DNA of 46,781 bases from an uncultured Burkholderiales bacterium (GCA_938038385.1 CALHRD010000015.1:1-46781); one strand, 5' to 3'. Counted from the stretch's first letter, positions 1-8,430 are shown. The notes: generated from the sequence alone by a model not told the origin. Numbers and translations are program-made.

Positions 1-749
1 AGGATGATGGGACTGTGTTCGTCGGACGCCTGCAGCAAGGCCTCGATGGCATCGGGACGCGGGGCGAGCAGGCGATGCACTACTTCAAGCGGGCGGTAGC
101 GCAACTTAAGGCCGACGATCTGGCTGGCGAGCGCCCCCAGACGGATCATGTCCGGGGTGACCGTCCCCACGGTGGCGATGGTGAGCGGCTGCGGCCCCCA
201 GCGACGCGGATCGAACAGCCGGTCGAGCTCGGCCAGGCTGAGCGGCCCGTCTTGCCAGCGTCCCTCCAGCTCGAGCCAGGAGCGCCGGGTGTCGATCTGC
301 GTCCACAGTTCGGGTGCCGAAGAGTCTTCGCAGGCCTCCGTATAGTGCTGGGCGGCGTCGAACACCAGGCGATGGTAACCGGGCTTCAGCCCCTGCACCG
401 GCAGCTCGATGCTGGCCTCGATGCGCGGTAGCCCCGGGTCGAGCGGGATCTGCGCGACCAGCGTGTCGTCGAGCAGCACCCGCAGCACCGAGCGCTTGGG
501 CATGAGCGCCACGGAATTGGCGGCGGCCAGATGGAGGGTCAGCCGCTTTGGCGTAAGGCCCGCAGCGATGGGGATGGCCACCTCGGCGCGCGCGTGCGCG
601 CCGCGCAGATCGATCGGCGCGGGCTCGGGCATGAAGTGGGCCAGCGCGGCGGCCGCGGGCGTCGGCTCCGGCGGTGCCGCGGGCAGGGCGGCGGCCGCGA
701 GGCGACTCAGGGCGAGGCTAAGCAGACACAGCAACGGTAAGGGTTTCAT
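1..749 (-). CDS. bcsB: Cellulose synthase periplasmic subunit BcsB (partial, N-terminal part)
   Basis: Partial gene: about 249 N-terminal residues are present and the rest lies beyond position 1. BcsB is the periplasmic, membrane-anchored partner of BcsA and guides the nascent glucan across the periplasm. The reading frame starts with a signal peptide (basic MKP followed by a leucine/alanine-rich stretch to about residue 22). A beta-rich region follows that resembles the jelly-roll/carbohydrate-binding part of BcsB, including a segment like LRVLLDDTLVAQIPL and GYHRLVFDAAQHY followed by a cysteine. The ATG at 749-747 overlaps the bcsA stop codon in an ATGA arrangement, indicating translational coupling and co-transcription with bcsA. 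The family call rests on these patterns plus the position directly after bcsA, and is fairly secure. Confidence 0.85.
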   Translation of the reverse strand, partial: MKPLPLLCLLSLALSRLAAAALPAAPPEPTPAAAALAHFMPEPAPIDLRGAHARAEVAIPIAAGLTPKRLTLHLAAANSVALMPKRSVLRVLLDDTLVAQIPLDPGLPRIEASIELPVQGLKPGYHRLVFDAAQHYTEACEDSSAPELWTQIDTRRSWLELEGRWQDGPLSLAELDRLFDPRRWGPQPLTIATVGTVTPDMIRLGALASQIVGLKLRYRPLEVVHRLLAPRPDAIEALLQASDEHSPII

Positions 750-3094
750 ACGAGCTCCGCGATTTGTGCAGTTTTTTGGGCGGAGGGCGTGGCCGCCGCA
801 ATCGGCACCGATGCGCCAGGCAGGGGAGGCGTGGTTCTCTCCCCAGGTGTTGCAGGGGCTCGGGGACGAGCGAGGGCATCCAGGCGCCGGCCGATCCATG
901 CCGGGAGCCGCGTCAGCAGGGCAGCGAAGTGATCGACGGCGGCGCGGCCGCCGATCGCCACCAGGCGGACGAAGGCATGCGCCACCCCCAACCGGTCGGC
1001 CTCGGCGCGCCGGTGCGCCTGCACGTCCCGCCAGCGCTGGCTGTCGCCATAGGCCAGGGCGACGATCTCGCGCTTCTGCGCCACGTCCTTGGGCTCGAAA
1101 TGAAGGCCCAGCGAACCCGGCCGCTGCCAGGCGATGGAGACGGGCAGCCGCACTTCACGCCCCAGCGCGGCGGGGGCGACCTCGACGTGCAGGCGGCCCT
1201 CAGGCGGTAGCGCGGCAGGGTCAAAGCCCAGTTGCAGGCCAGTCGCGGAGATGTCGAGGATGCGCGCATCGAGGTGCCCACCCAGGGTGCCGACCAGACG
1301 CACGGGCTCCTCGGCCGGCACACGCGGCGCGCCGCGGCGCTGCCGGCGCTCGTACATGGCGCCCAGCACCCCATGCAGCAGCAGTAGATTGAACACCTCC
1401 CAGCCCATGGTGATCAGGGTGACGTCGCGTGTGAGGGGCTGGTCGAACCAGCGCCAGACCCCGAAGCCGAGCGAGACCCAGGCGAAAAGATAGAAGACGT
1501 AAAAGGGTTTGGCCAGCGAGGAGACGAAATCTCGGTAGTGCACCTCGCCCTTGGGCGTGACGCGAAAACGCGGCGCGCGCGGGTTGCGCAGCACCTGGTT
1601 GAGGCCGCGCAGGCTGTAGAAAGACTGCAGCATTTCATAGAGCTCGGAGACGAAACTCCAGCGCACCCGCCCGTAGAGCAGGTGGCCGGCGAGCATCACC
1701 CCGGCCAGGTGCGGCAGGGTGTAGGCGGCGAATTGCGCAAGATTCGCGTGGTAGACCTGCAGCCCGAAGATCAGCCAGGCCGAGGGGATGAGCAGGAAGA
1801 CCGTGCGCGCGTAGGGGAACAGCCAGAACGCGCTGCTGTTGAGATAGCCCAGCTTCTGCCAGGGCTTGAGCCCCGGCCGCAGCAGCGGGTTTTTCAGCAA
1901 CAGGATCTGCAACATGCCCTGCGCCCAGCGCACCCGCTGGGTGATGAAGCCGGAATAGGTCTCCGGCTGCAGCCCGGCGATGAGCGGGCGGTCGTAATAG
2001 ACACTGCGCCAGCCGCGGCTGTGCAGCTCCAGCGCCGTCTCGGCATCCTCGGTGATGGTCTGGCCGGTGAACCCTCCCACCTCGTCCAGGGCGGCGCGCC
2101 GCAATACCGCCGCCGAGCCGCAGAAGAAGGAGGCCTCCCAGAAGTCCAGGCCGTGCTGGATGGCGCCGTAGAACATCTCGTTCTCCGGCGGCATGCGCCC
2201 GAAGATGCGCAGGTTGTGCTCCACCGGGTCGGCATTGACGAAGAAGTGCGGGGTCTGCACCAGGAACAGGCGCGCGTCGGCGAGGAAGGCGCCCACGGTG
2301 CGCTCGAGAAAGTCCACCGTCGGCACGTGGTCGGCATCCAGCACCACGACGAGTTCGCCCGCGATGTGCGGCAGCGCCGCGTTGAGGTTACCCGCCTTGG
2401 CGTGCTCGTTGCGCGCACGGGTGCGGTAGTGCGCGCCGATCTTCGCACACAGCGCCTGGAGCTGCTCGCGCCGCAGCCGCGCCGCCATGGCCTTGATCGG
2501 GTCGGGGTCATTGCACTTCTGATCGGTGCCGCCGTCGTCGAGCAGGTAGACCCGGCAGCGGCCCTCGGCATAGCGCATGTTCTGTGCCGCCAGCAGCGTC
2601 GTCTCCAGCAGTGCGGCGTCCTCGTCGTAACTGGGCACCAGCACGTCCACCGTCGGCCAGCGGGCGCGGTCCGCCGGTAGCGGCGGCAGCTCGCGCTGCA
2701 AGGGCATGAGGTTGATGAAGTTGCCGAGGAAGAAGATCGCCACCGCATAGAGCTCGGCCAGGAAGAGCGCGAGCATCGCCAGGGTCGAGAAGGGGTCGGT
2801 CACCACCAGGGTTTCGCTGGCGCGCCAGGCGATGTAGCGCGCCGTGAGCAGTCCCGCCAGGGCGAGGAAGACCAGGCGCGGCAGGGGCCGCGCGCGCGCG
2901 TGACGGCGCAGGACGAGCAAGACCGCCAGTACGCCCAGGGCGAACCAGCCCTGGCTGGCCGTCTCGACCGGCATGACGACCAGCGACAGCCAGCCGAGCG
3001 TCGCCAGCGCCCAGATGAGCGGCAACACCTGATGGGTGCTTGCATGCAGCGCCTGCGACCTCATTGTGTCTAAGATCTTCACTGTGCAATCCAT
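746..3094 (-). CDS. bcsA: Cellulose synthase catalytic subunit BcsA (UDP-forming) with C-terminal PilZ domain
   Basis: A 782-residue inner-membrane glycosyltransferase that polymerises UDP-glucose into beta-1,4-glucan and exports it. Several membrane helices lie at about residues 22-130. The GT2 domain shows DDGG (186-189), DAD (253-255), FFCGS (323-327), TED (348-350) and QRVRW (386-390), the full D,D,D,QxxRW set. A second membrane block (about 425-580) follows. A PilZ domain begins near residue 583 with R587xxxR591 and D614xSxxG619, the c-di-GMP binding motifs, so the enzyme should be c-di-GMP activated. That fits the GGDEF-EAL protein at 21.6-23.3 kb, although a direct link is inference. 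The start at 3094 has GGAGAGG about 12 bases upstream; an in-frame ATG at 3064 has no visible ribosome-binding site. bcsB follows with an ATGA overlap. Confidence 0.95.
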   Translation of the reverse strand: MDCTVKILDTMRSQALHASTHQVLPLIWALATLGWLSLVVMPVETASQGWFALGVLAVLLVLRRHARARPLPRLVFLALAGLLTARYIAWRASETLVVTDPFSTLAMLALFLAELYAVAIFFLGNFINLMPLQRELPPLPADRARWPTVDVLVPSYDEDAALLETTLLAAQNMRYAEGRCRVYLLDDGGTDQKCNDPDPIKAMAARLRREQLQALCAKIGAHYRTRARNEHAKAGNLNAALPHIAGELVVVLDADHVPTVDFLERTVGAFLADARLFLVQTPHFFVNADPVEHNLRIFGRMPPENEMFYGAIQHGLDFWEASFFCGSAAVLRRAALDEVGGFTGQTITEDAETALELHSRGWRSVYYDRPLIAGLQPETYSGFITQRVRWAQGMLQILLLKNPLLRPGLKPWQKLGYLNSSAFWLFPYARTVFLLIPSAWLIFGLQVYHANLAQFAAYTLPHLAGVMLAGHLLYGRVRWSFVSELYEMLQSFYSLRGLNQVLRNPRAPRFRVTPKGEVHYRDFVSSLAKPFYVFYLFAWVSLGFGVWRWFDQPLTRDVTLITMGWEVFNLLLLHGVLGAMYERRQRRGAPRVPAEEPVRLVGTLGGHLDARILDISATGLQLGFDPAALPPEGRLHVEVAPAALGREVRLPVSIAWQRPGSLGLHFEPKDVAQKREIVALAYGDSQRWRDVQAHRRAEADRLGVAHAFVRLVAIGGRAAVDHFAALLTRLPAWIGRRLDALARPRAPATPGERTTPPLPGASVPIAAATPSAQKTAQIAELV

Positions 3095-3144
3095 TCAAGA
3101 CATTTACCTCTCCGCCGCGGGGACCAAGACAATATTGGCCGACC

Positions 3145-3168
3145 CCACCGCCGTGCATGCAGCGGTGG
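3145..3168. promoter_or_regulatory. 24-bp palindrome upstream of bcsA, possible operator
   Basis: CCACCGC (3145-3151) and GCGGTGG (3162-3168) are perfect inverted arms around a ten-base centre that itself contains TGCATGCA. It lies about 50 bp upstream of the bcsA start, where a promoter or operator would be expected. A second small palindrome, CAATATTG, lies at about 3130-3137, between it and bcsA. The symmetry is directly visible; the regulator is unknown. Confidence 0.4.
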
Positions 3169-3288
3169 CATGACAGCGGACCCATGTGCAGATTACGGTT
3201 GGTATACCGCTGTGCTTGAATCGAAGCTCCGGGATTTGCCCGCCTGGTACGCACCCTGAATCCGTGTCGATGCTGCCGATTGCCTCGC

Positions 3289-3366
3289 AGGTCTGGCTTC
3301 AGCCCGACACCCACCCCCTCGCACTGGAGTCCGACCTACACCGGGGTGGTCGTGATCGACACGGAT
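3289..3366 (-). repeat. 78-bp repeat element, copy 1 (inverted relative to copy 2)
   Basis: The reverse complement of 3289-3366 aligns without gaps to 4572-4649 with roughly eight or nine mismatches, so the two copies are close to 90% identical by eye. Both begin (in the copy 2 sense) with ATCCGTGTCGATCACGACCA and end with a hairpin-forming core related to GTCGGGC-TGAA-GCCCGAC, which has one mismatch in this copy. The two copies face each other around the ferritin-like/VIT1 gene. This looks like a REP- or MITE-like dispersed element; no transposase is present. Confidence 0.75.
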
Positions 3367-3462
3367 GCAGGTATACGACACGCCAAGCCGCAATCGGTAG
3401 GCAGCGGGGTGGCTGCATCCACCCGTTTCATGTTCGTTGTTTACCTTTTAGACTCCGCGGCC

Positions 3463-4491
3463 ATGCACGCATTGAATTCATGGCGGGAGGAAATGCGCTC
3501 CGCCTACCTCTACCGCATCGTCTCCGACGAGGAATCCGGCACCCCGCGCCAACTGCTGTTCCTGGAGCTGGCCCGCGCGGCGGAGGAGCAGGCCGGCCTG
3601 TGGGCCGCGGAGATCCGCAAGGCTGGGGCAGAACCCCCGGCCAGCTACCGGCCCGACCCCCGCACCCGGTTGGTGGGCTGGCTGATCCGCCGCCTGGGCG
3701 TGGCGCCGCTGCGCGGCGTGCTGGCGGCCATGAAGGTGCGCGGCATGGTGCTCTATCACGGTCCCGCCCCGCACGCCATGCCTACCAGTGCCGATTTCAA
3801 GGAGCGGCGGCACCGCACCTCCGAAGGCGGCAATCTGCGCGCGGCGGTGTTCGGGGTGAATGACGGCCTGGTATCGAACGCCAGCCTGATCCTGGGCGTG
3901 GCCGGTGCCGGCGCCGAGCCCCATCTGATCGTCCTGTCGGGGGCGGCCGGCCTGCTGGCCGGGGCCTTCTCCATGGCGGCGGGGGAGTATGTCTCGGTGC
4001 GGGCGCAAAAGGAGTTCTTCGAGTACCAGATCGGCCTGGAGCGCGAGGAACTGGATCAATACCCGCAGGAAGAGGCGGCCGAACTCGCCCTGATCTACAC
4101 CGCCAAGGGCGTGCCGCGCGAAGAGGCGCAACGCATGGCGGAGAAGCTGATCAGCGACCCGGACCGCGCGCTCGACACCCTGGCGCGCGAGGAACTGGGC
4201 CTCAACCCGGAAGAGCTCGGCTCCCCCCTGGGCGCCGCCCTCTCCTCTTTCCTCGCCTTCGCCCTCGGCGCAGCCATCCCGCTCGCCCCCTATCTGCTGC
4301 TGAGCGGGGGGGCCGCGCTGACGGGCACCATCCTGGTCACCGCCGTGAGCCTGTTCGGCGTGGGCAGCGCCATCAGCCTGTTCACCGGCAAACAGGCCTG
4401 GCGCGGGGGGCTGCGCATGCTGGTGATCGGCGGCGGGGCGGGGCTGCTGACCTGGCTCATCGGCCGGGCCCTGGGCGTGGCCCTCGGTTAG
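3463..4491 (+). CDS. VIT1/CCC1-family iron (Fe/Mn) transporter with N-terminal ferritin-like domain (MbfA-like)
   Basis: A 342-residue protein. The N-terminal 55 or so residues (W7, E9/E10, AYLYR, E35, E41/E42) resemble the erythrin/ferritin-like helices found in membrane-bound ferritin MbfA. Residues about 120-342 are a VIT1/CCC1 membrane domain with the family signatures GVNDGLVSNASLILGV (131-146) and MAAGEYVSVRAQKE (171-184), and three C-terminal hydrophobic helices. The family moves ferrous iron or manganese out of the cytoplasm (MbfA) or into vacuoles (VIT1), so iron/manganese efflux or detoxification is likely. I chose the ATG at 3463 because the conserved domain starts there; an ATG at 3430 and one at 3493 are possible, and none has an ideal ribosome-binding site. 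The gene sits between two inverted copies of a 78-bp repeat. Confidence 0.85.
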   Translation: MHALNSWREEMRSAYLYRIVSDEESGTPRQLLFLELARAAEEQAGLWAAEIRKAGAEPPASYRPDPRTRLVGWLIRRLGVAPLRGVLAAMKVRGMVLYHGPAPHAMPTSADFKERRHRTSEGGNLRAAVFGVNDGLVSNASLILGVAGAGAEPHLIVLSGAAGLLAGAFSMAAGEYVSVRAQKEFFEYQIGLEREELDQYPQEEAAELALIYTAKGVPREEAQRMAEKLISDPDRALDTLAREELGLNPEELGSPLGAALSSFLAFALGAAIPLAPYLLLSGGAALTGTILVTAVSLFGVGSAISLFTGKQAWRGGLRMLVIGGGAGLLTWLIGRALGVALG

Positions 4492-4571
4492 GGAAACGCT
4501 GAAGAAAGCCGTGAGCGGGATTGAGCGCCGCGCGCACGGCGCGCAGGATGCGAGACATTTCAGATACCCGA

Positions 4572-4649
4572 ATCCGTGTCGATCACGACCACCCCCGTGT
4601 AGGCCGGACTCTGGTGCGACAGGTTGGGTGTCGGGCTGAAGCCCGACCT
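4572..4649 (+). repeat. 78-bp repeat element, copy 2
   Basis: Inverted partner of 3289-3366 (see that entry). It ends in a perfect stem-loop: GTCGGGC (4630-4636), TGAA loop (4637-4640), GCCCGAC (4641-4647). It lies about 80 bp after the stop codon of the VIT1-type gene, so the hairpin could also act as an RNA stabiliser or terminator for that gene, although no T-run follows. Confidence 0.75.
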
Positions 4650-4662
4650 ATAAGCCCAGATT

Positions 4663-4726
4663 GTCCATTCGGCGGCCCTACGGGCCTACGCGCTCCATCT
4701 CGCCATCATCGCGCGTCCGAATGGAC
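4663..4726. repeat. Short inverted repeat around a 44-bp loop
   Basis: GTCCATTCGG (4663-4672) is matched exactly by CCGAATGGAC (4717-4726). The loop starts with a smaller imperfect palindrome, GGCCCTACGGGCC. It lies immediately after repeat copy 2 and may be the end of a larger non-coding element. Confidence 0.5.
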
Positions 4727-5071
4727 GATCCGGGTTGAAAACGGTGCATGCCCTTGGCACGGCGGGGCACGACGTGAAGCTGCGTTTCGCCATTCCGGTG
4801 GAAGCGATGCGGGAGGAGGTCCCCCTGACCCAAAGGCTCTGCACGTTGAGAGACATCGGTCCGGCAACGCCCCGGCCACCTGGCGACACGGCATGGCCTT
4901 CGAGTCGCTTCGCAAGGGCGAGCGGGTCGTGCTGCAGAACTTCCTGTTCGGCGTCCTGCTGCGCGACTGACCGTTGATGGCCAGGCTGGCGGCCATGAAC
5001 GGACGCTCTCCTCCAACCTCCCCCCGGCAAGCGGGGAGAGGACAAGCGTGAGTCGCTATGCGACTTTCACG

Positions 5072-5515
5072 TCAATCGAGGCCCTCGGGTTCCCAGTCTC
5101 CGGCCTCCGCAGTCGGCCTGCCTACCGGGACATGCGTGCCGGCAGGGGGGGCGCTCAGCCGTCTCGGAGCCGGTCGCGCAGGTGTCACCGCCAGGCGTGT
5201 TCGGGGTTTCGGGCGCAGCCCCTCGCTGGCCACCGGTCTGAGCGCCGCCAGCATGGCCACCGCCATGTCCTTGGCCGTCTCGTTGCTCAGCCGGAAAACA
5301 TAGCCACAGCGCGGACATTCGAACTGCTTGTAGGGCAACAGCTCCACCAGGGCAAGCAACATGCCGAGGCTGTGTCGTGCCGCGAGACGTCCCAGGTCAT
5401 CCAGGTCGAAGACGGATGGGCGGGGACCCGGGAAGCCCGGCATTTTTGCCTCCGCCCGTGCCGTGCTGCCGCAGCGTGGGCAATGCCTGTGCAATTGGAT
5501 GACACGCGTGGCCAT
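5072..5515 (-). CDS. Small zinc-ribbon protein of unknown function
   Basis: A 147-residue protein with two CPRCG knuckles, C12/C15 and C67/C70, separated by about 50 residues, which would form one split zinc ribbon. Between them lies a leucine-rich helical segment (about 46-62). The C-terminal 50 residues are proline/arginine-rich and probably disordered. The ATG at 5515 is chosen because the Cys-rich domain starts just after it; an upstream extension to 5668 is low-complexity and unlikely. It lies about 70 bp downstream of the dynamin-like GTPase gene on the same strand, so it may belong to the same transcript. No specific function can be assigned. Confidence 0.6.
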   Translation of the reverse strand: MATRVIQLHRHCPRCGSTARAEAKMPGFPGPRPSVFDLDDLGRLAARHSLGMLLALVELLPYKQFECPRCGYVFRLSNETAKDMAVAMLAALRPVASEGLRPKPRTRLAVTPARPAPRRLSAPPAGTHVPVGRPTAEAGDWEPEGLD

Positions 5516-5582
5516 GACGGGTGTGGCGAGGTGGGAGTCGGTCAGTCCTGCAACGGCCGGGCGGCTATGCAGGCATTCGGGG

Positions 5583-7541
5583 TCAGACCGGGGCGGGGGC
5601 GGGTTGTCCGTCCAGACTGCGCATGGCCACGCCGGTGAGCAGGGCGAACTCCTTGACGATGGCCTCAATCTCGTCGAGCTGGGCCTTGATCTGCACCATT
5701 TCGCGGTGCACTGCCTGGCTGCGTTCCTGGATCGAGCTCAGGTTGGCGTGCACCTTGCTGATGTTCTCCAGGCGATGTTCGAGCTGGGCTTTGTGTTCCT
5801 GGATGCGGGCGACGATGGGGTCCAGGGTGAGCCGCAGCCAGGTCTCCGACTCCATGCGCACCTGCTGGAAGACGATGCGTGCCTGGGTGACCAGGCCGAT
5901 GTAGAACTTCTTAACCATGAAGCGCTTCTCCAGCATGATGTTCAAGGGGTCGGCGCAGAATTCCTGGGTGCTCACCACCAGCTCGTCCAGCCTGCCTCGA
6001 TAGCGGGCGAGGTCCAGCAGGGGAGGGTCCACCGACTCCAGGCCGTGTTCGTCGTGGAAGCGCTGGTAGGCGGCGTTGAGGAGTTGCTTGATCGACGCGC
6101 TCTGATGGTGGGCATGGTCGAACTCCGCGCTCATGCGCCGGATCAGCAGCTGCATGCCACGGATCAGGCCCGCCGTCGTCCAGCTGTCGTTGATGGCCAT
6201 CATGGACTCCTCGATGATCTTGTCCATGCGCTCTTCATCGAGGTGGGCGAGCAGCTCCCAGCCCTGCTGCGAGACCACTTTGCGCGTGACGTTGAAATTG
6301 CGCGTGGTCTCCTCGTATTTCTGCTTGTCGGCCATGACCTTGTCGCGCATCTGCACGACGATCTGCTGGTTCTTGCCGGTGAGCGCCTGCAGGTCCTGCA
6401 GGCTCTGGCGCGCGGCGAGCATGCGCTTGTGCGCGGTCTCGCGCGTCTCGTTGAGCCGCGGGCCGAGTTCACGCACCACCGACTCGCGCATGATCTTCTC
6501 GCGTGAGGGGATGATCTCGCGCGCCAGCATCACCTCCAGGGCCTGGATGCCGGAACGCCTGAGCAGGTCCTGGTCGCCCCGGATCTTGCCGACCAGGGCC
6601 TTCTGCGCCGAGATCGCCAGCACACTGCCGGTGGGGATCTCCAGCTGGGCGGCGGTGGATTCGATCTGACGCTGGATGGTGCGGGCGATCTCCTCCGGGC
6701 TCTTCAGGTCGTCCCACAGCATGTCGATCTTGTTGAGCACCGCATAGTGCTGGCTGGTATGCTTGGCCACCATCTTGTTCCAGATCTCGTAGTCGGACTG
6801 GGTCACCCCGGTGTCGGTGGCGAGCAGGAAGAGCAGCGCATGGGCGTTGGGGATGGCCGAAAGGGTCAGCTCAGGCTCCGCCCCCATGGCGTTCAGTCCC
6901 GGTGTGTCCAGGATGGCGAGACCGGATTCCAGGAGGGGATGCGGGTAGTTGATCATGGCGTAACGCCAGGCCGGGATCTCCACGCGGTCCTGGTCCTTGA
7001 CCATGTAGGACAGATTGGGGTCATTCTCGTCCCACAGCCCCAGGGCACGCGCCTCCACCTTGAACACCACCTTGGTCTCGGCGAGTTTCCTCATGGCATT
7101 GACCATGGCATTGGGATCGCCGACATCCAGCTTGAGCGTGTTCCATTCCACCGGCATGCGCTTCAGGGTGTTGATGCTGTCGTCACGGAAGCGGGTCTCG
7201 ATGGGCAGCAGGCGGATATAAGGTTCGGTGTCCGCGTCGTAGAAGATCTCGGTCGGACACATGGTGGTGCGCCCGGCGTCCGAGGGCAGAAGGCGCTGCT
7301 TGAAGTCGGAGAAGAACAGGGCGTTGATCAGCTCGGTCTTGCCGCGCGAAAACTCCGCCACGAAGGCCAGCATGAGGCGGTCCTTCTTCAGGTTCTCGGT
7401 CAGGTCGTACAGGCGCAGGAGTTGTTCCGGCTCGACCTCGGTGTAGCGCTCGAGCCATTCCTTGTAGGCGGTCACCACCTTGACCAGCCGATCGCGCCGG
7501 TTGCGAAACCGGGATATGCCGCTTTCCAGGCCGTAGTTCAT
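5583..7541 (-). CDS. Bacterial dynamin-like GTPase
   Basis: A 652-residue protein. The GTPase motifs are clear: P-loop AEFSRGKTE (62-70), switch threonines T92/T93, DTPG (212-215) and NKID (270-273). The C-terminal half is strongly helical with a long coiled-coil region and ends near a predicted helix bundle, as in bacterial dynamin-like proteins, which remodel or protect membranes. No transmembrane helix is obvious. The ATG at 7541 overlaps the yggU stop (ATGA) and has AGGA just upstream; an in-frame ATG at 7568 with GGAGGT upstream is an equally respectable alternative that would add nine residues. It is the last large gene of the yggS-proC-yggT-yggU chain. Confidence 0.85.
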   Translation of the reverse strand: MNYGLESGISRFRNRRDRLVKVVTAYKEWLERYTEVEPEQLLRLYDLTENLKKDRLMLAFVAEFSRGKTELINALFFSDFKQRLLPSDAGRTTMCPTEIFYDADTEPYIRLLPIETRFRDDSINTLKRMPVEWNTLKLDVGDPNAMVNAMRKLAETKVVFKVEARALGLWDENDPNLSYMVKDQDRVEIPAWRYAMINYPHPLLESGLAILDTPGLNAMGAEPELTLSAIPNAHALLFLLATDTGVTQSDYEIWNKMVAKHTSQHYAVLNKIDMLWDDLKSPEEIARTIQRQIESTAAQLEIPTGSVLAISAQKALVGKIRGDQDLLRRSGIQALEVMLAREIIPSREKIMRESVVRELGPRLNETRETAHKRMLAARQSLQDLQALTGKNQQIVVQMRDKVMADKQKYEETTRNFNVTRKVVSQQGWELLAHLDEERMDKIIEESMMAINDSWTTAGLIRGMQLLIRRMSAEFDHAHHQSASIKQLLNAAYQRFHDEHGLESVDPPLLDLARYRGRLDELVVSTQEFCADPLNIMLEKRFMVKKFYIGLVTQARIVFQQVRMESETWLRLTLDPIVARIQEHKAQLEHRLENISKVHANLSSIQERSQAVHREMVQIKAQLDEIEAIVKEFALLTGVAMRSLDGQPAPAPV

Positions 7542-7876
7542 GATTCCTGCGCCCTCATCTCCAGACATCGCTCCACCTCCGCCGGTGTCAGGGGGACCCG
7601 GACGATCTTGCGGCGGGATTTTTCTCCTTGCGCGATTGTAACCTCCCGACGCGCAAGCTTGAGTCTCCGTGCCAAATATTCGATCAGTGCGGCGTTGGCC
7701 GCACCCTCCACCGCCGGGGCGGCGATCCTGAGCTTGAGCGCGTCGCCGTGGCGCCCGGCCACTTCGCTGCGGGCCGCGCCCGGCTGCACATGGATGCGCA
7801 GTCTGCATCCGCCCGCCACCGCCTCCAGCCAGGGCGCGAGGGACGCCAGCGTCAACGTATCAGCCCGTCGGCCCAT
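7538..7876 (-). CDS. yggU: DUF167/YggU family protein
   Basis: About 112 residues. It shows the family pattern of an N-terminal Trp-rich helix, then LRIHVQPGAARSEV, LKLRIAAPAVEGAANAALIE and a C-terminal GEKSRRKIVRV strand. YggU proteins are small alpha/beta proteins of unsettled function, usually encoded beside yggT, as here. The chosen ATG at 7876 lies 25 bases inside the end of yggT; a downstream TTG start cannot be excluded. The stop codon is shared with the start of the dynamin-like gene (ATGA). Confidence 0.85.
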   Translation of the reverse strand: MGRRADTLTLASLAPWLEAVAGGCRLRIHVQPGAARSEVAGRHGDALKLRIAAPAVEGAANAALIEYLARRLKLARREVTIAQGEKSRRKIVRVPLTPAEVERCLEMRAQES

Positions 7877-8430
7877 CGTTCCAATGCCGCTACCGGTAGG
7901 ATCAGGAGCACCTGCATCAGGATCAGCGCCACCAGGGGCGTCAGATCGACGCCACCGATGGGGGGCACGAAGCGTTGCAAGGGGGTCAGGCAGGGTCGGG
8001 CCAGGGCGTAGAACACCGGCGCGAAGGGCGAAAAGGGGTTGATCCAGGACAGGACCGCCTGGATGATGATCAGTCCCATCAGCACGTAGATGGCCAGTCT
8101 CAGGGCGGCGGCCAGGGCCAGCAGGAGGAAGCCTGGCAACACGCCGGTGCCGGCGATCAGGAAGGGATAGCCATCCAGCCAGAACACGCTCGTCACGGCG
8201 AGCAGCTCGGCAAGGTAGCACAGGACCAGGCTCGCCAGGTCCAGCCCGAACAGTCCCGGCACGACGCGCCGGAGCGGCCGCACGCCGAAGTCTGTCACCT
8301 TGACGATGAACTGGGCGAAGGGGTTGTGAAAGGGCACCCGCGCCCACTGCATGTAGAAGCGCAGCCAGAAGGCGACGGCGAAGAGGTCGAAGAAGGTGCG
8401 CAGGAGGAACTGCAGTGCGTCCGTGAGCAT
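7852..8430 (-). CDS. yggT: YggT family integral membrane protein
   Basis: A 192-residue protein with two copies of the YggT unit: hydrophobic helix, then an F/Y-x-x-L-x-R/P-L-rich loop such as NPFAQFIVKVTDFGVRPLRR (about 37-56), and a second unit with INPFSPFAPVFYALARPCL (about 130-150). YggT proteins are inner-membrane proteins linked in various bacteria to osmotic shock protection and division-site or cell-shape processes. The start ATG at 8430 overlaps the proC stop codon by one base (TGATG), supporting translational coupling. Confidence 0.9.
   Translation of the reverse strand: MLTDALQFLLRTFFDLFAVAFWLRFYMQWARVPFHNPFAQFIVKVTDFGVRPLRRVVPGLFGLDLASLVLCYLAELLAVTSVFWLDGYPFLIAGTGVLPGFLLLALAAALRLAIYVLMGLIIIQAVLSWINPFSPFAPVFYALARPCLTPLQRFVPPIGGVDLTPLVALILMQVLLILPVAALERWADGLIR

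Larger units (their letters stand above)
3095..3462. other. Intergenic region between divergent bcsA and the VIT1-type gene
   Basis: 368 bp with no convincing gene. It holds the palindrome at 3145-3168 and one copy of a dispersed repeat (3289-3366). A 14-base piece of the same repeat (GAATCCGTGTCGAT, 3258-3271) lies in the opposite orientation to that copy. Promoters for both divergent genes should lie here, but I cannot point to clear -35/-10 pairs. Confidence 0.7.
4492..5071. other. Gene-poor stretch after the VIT1-type gene
   Basis: 580 bp in which no frame gives a recognisable protein. It contains repeat copy 2 (4572-4649), a 10-bp inverted repeat pair (4663-4672/4717-4726) and, from about 4735 to 4977, short overlapping frames. 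One of these frames, ending at 4970, finishes in a plausible but unassignable tail (about residues GMAFESLRKGERVVLQNF). It may be a decayed gene, but I cannot name an ancestor. Confidence 0.6.

Noticed and set aside
4521-4970. Plus-strand frame (149 codons) starting just after the VIT1-type gene
   Set aside because: It runs through the repeat element and its product has no family resemblance. Only the last 25 or so residues look protein-like.
4735-4977. Short plus-strand frame (80 codons) in the gene-poor region
   Set aside because: No ribosome-binding site or recognisable family. It overlaps other equally unsupported frames, so at most it is a degraded remnant.
5361-6506. Plus-strand frame of about 381 codons opposite the dynamin-like gene
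   Set aside because: It covers the opposite strand of a clear GTPase gene and has no recognisable motif.
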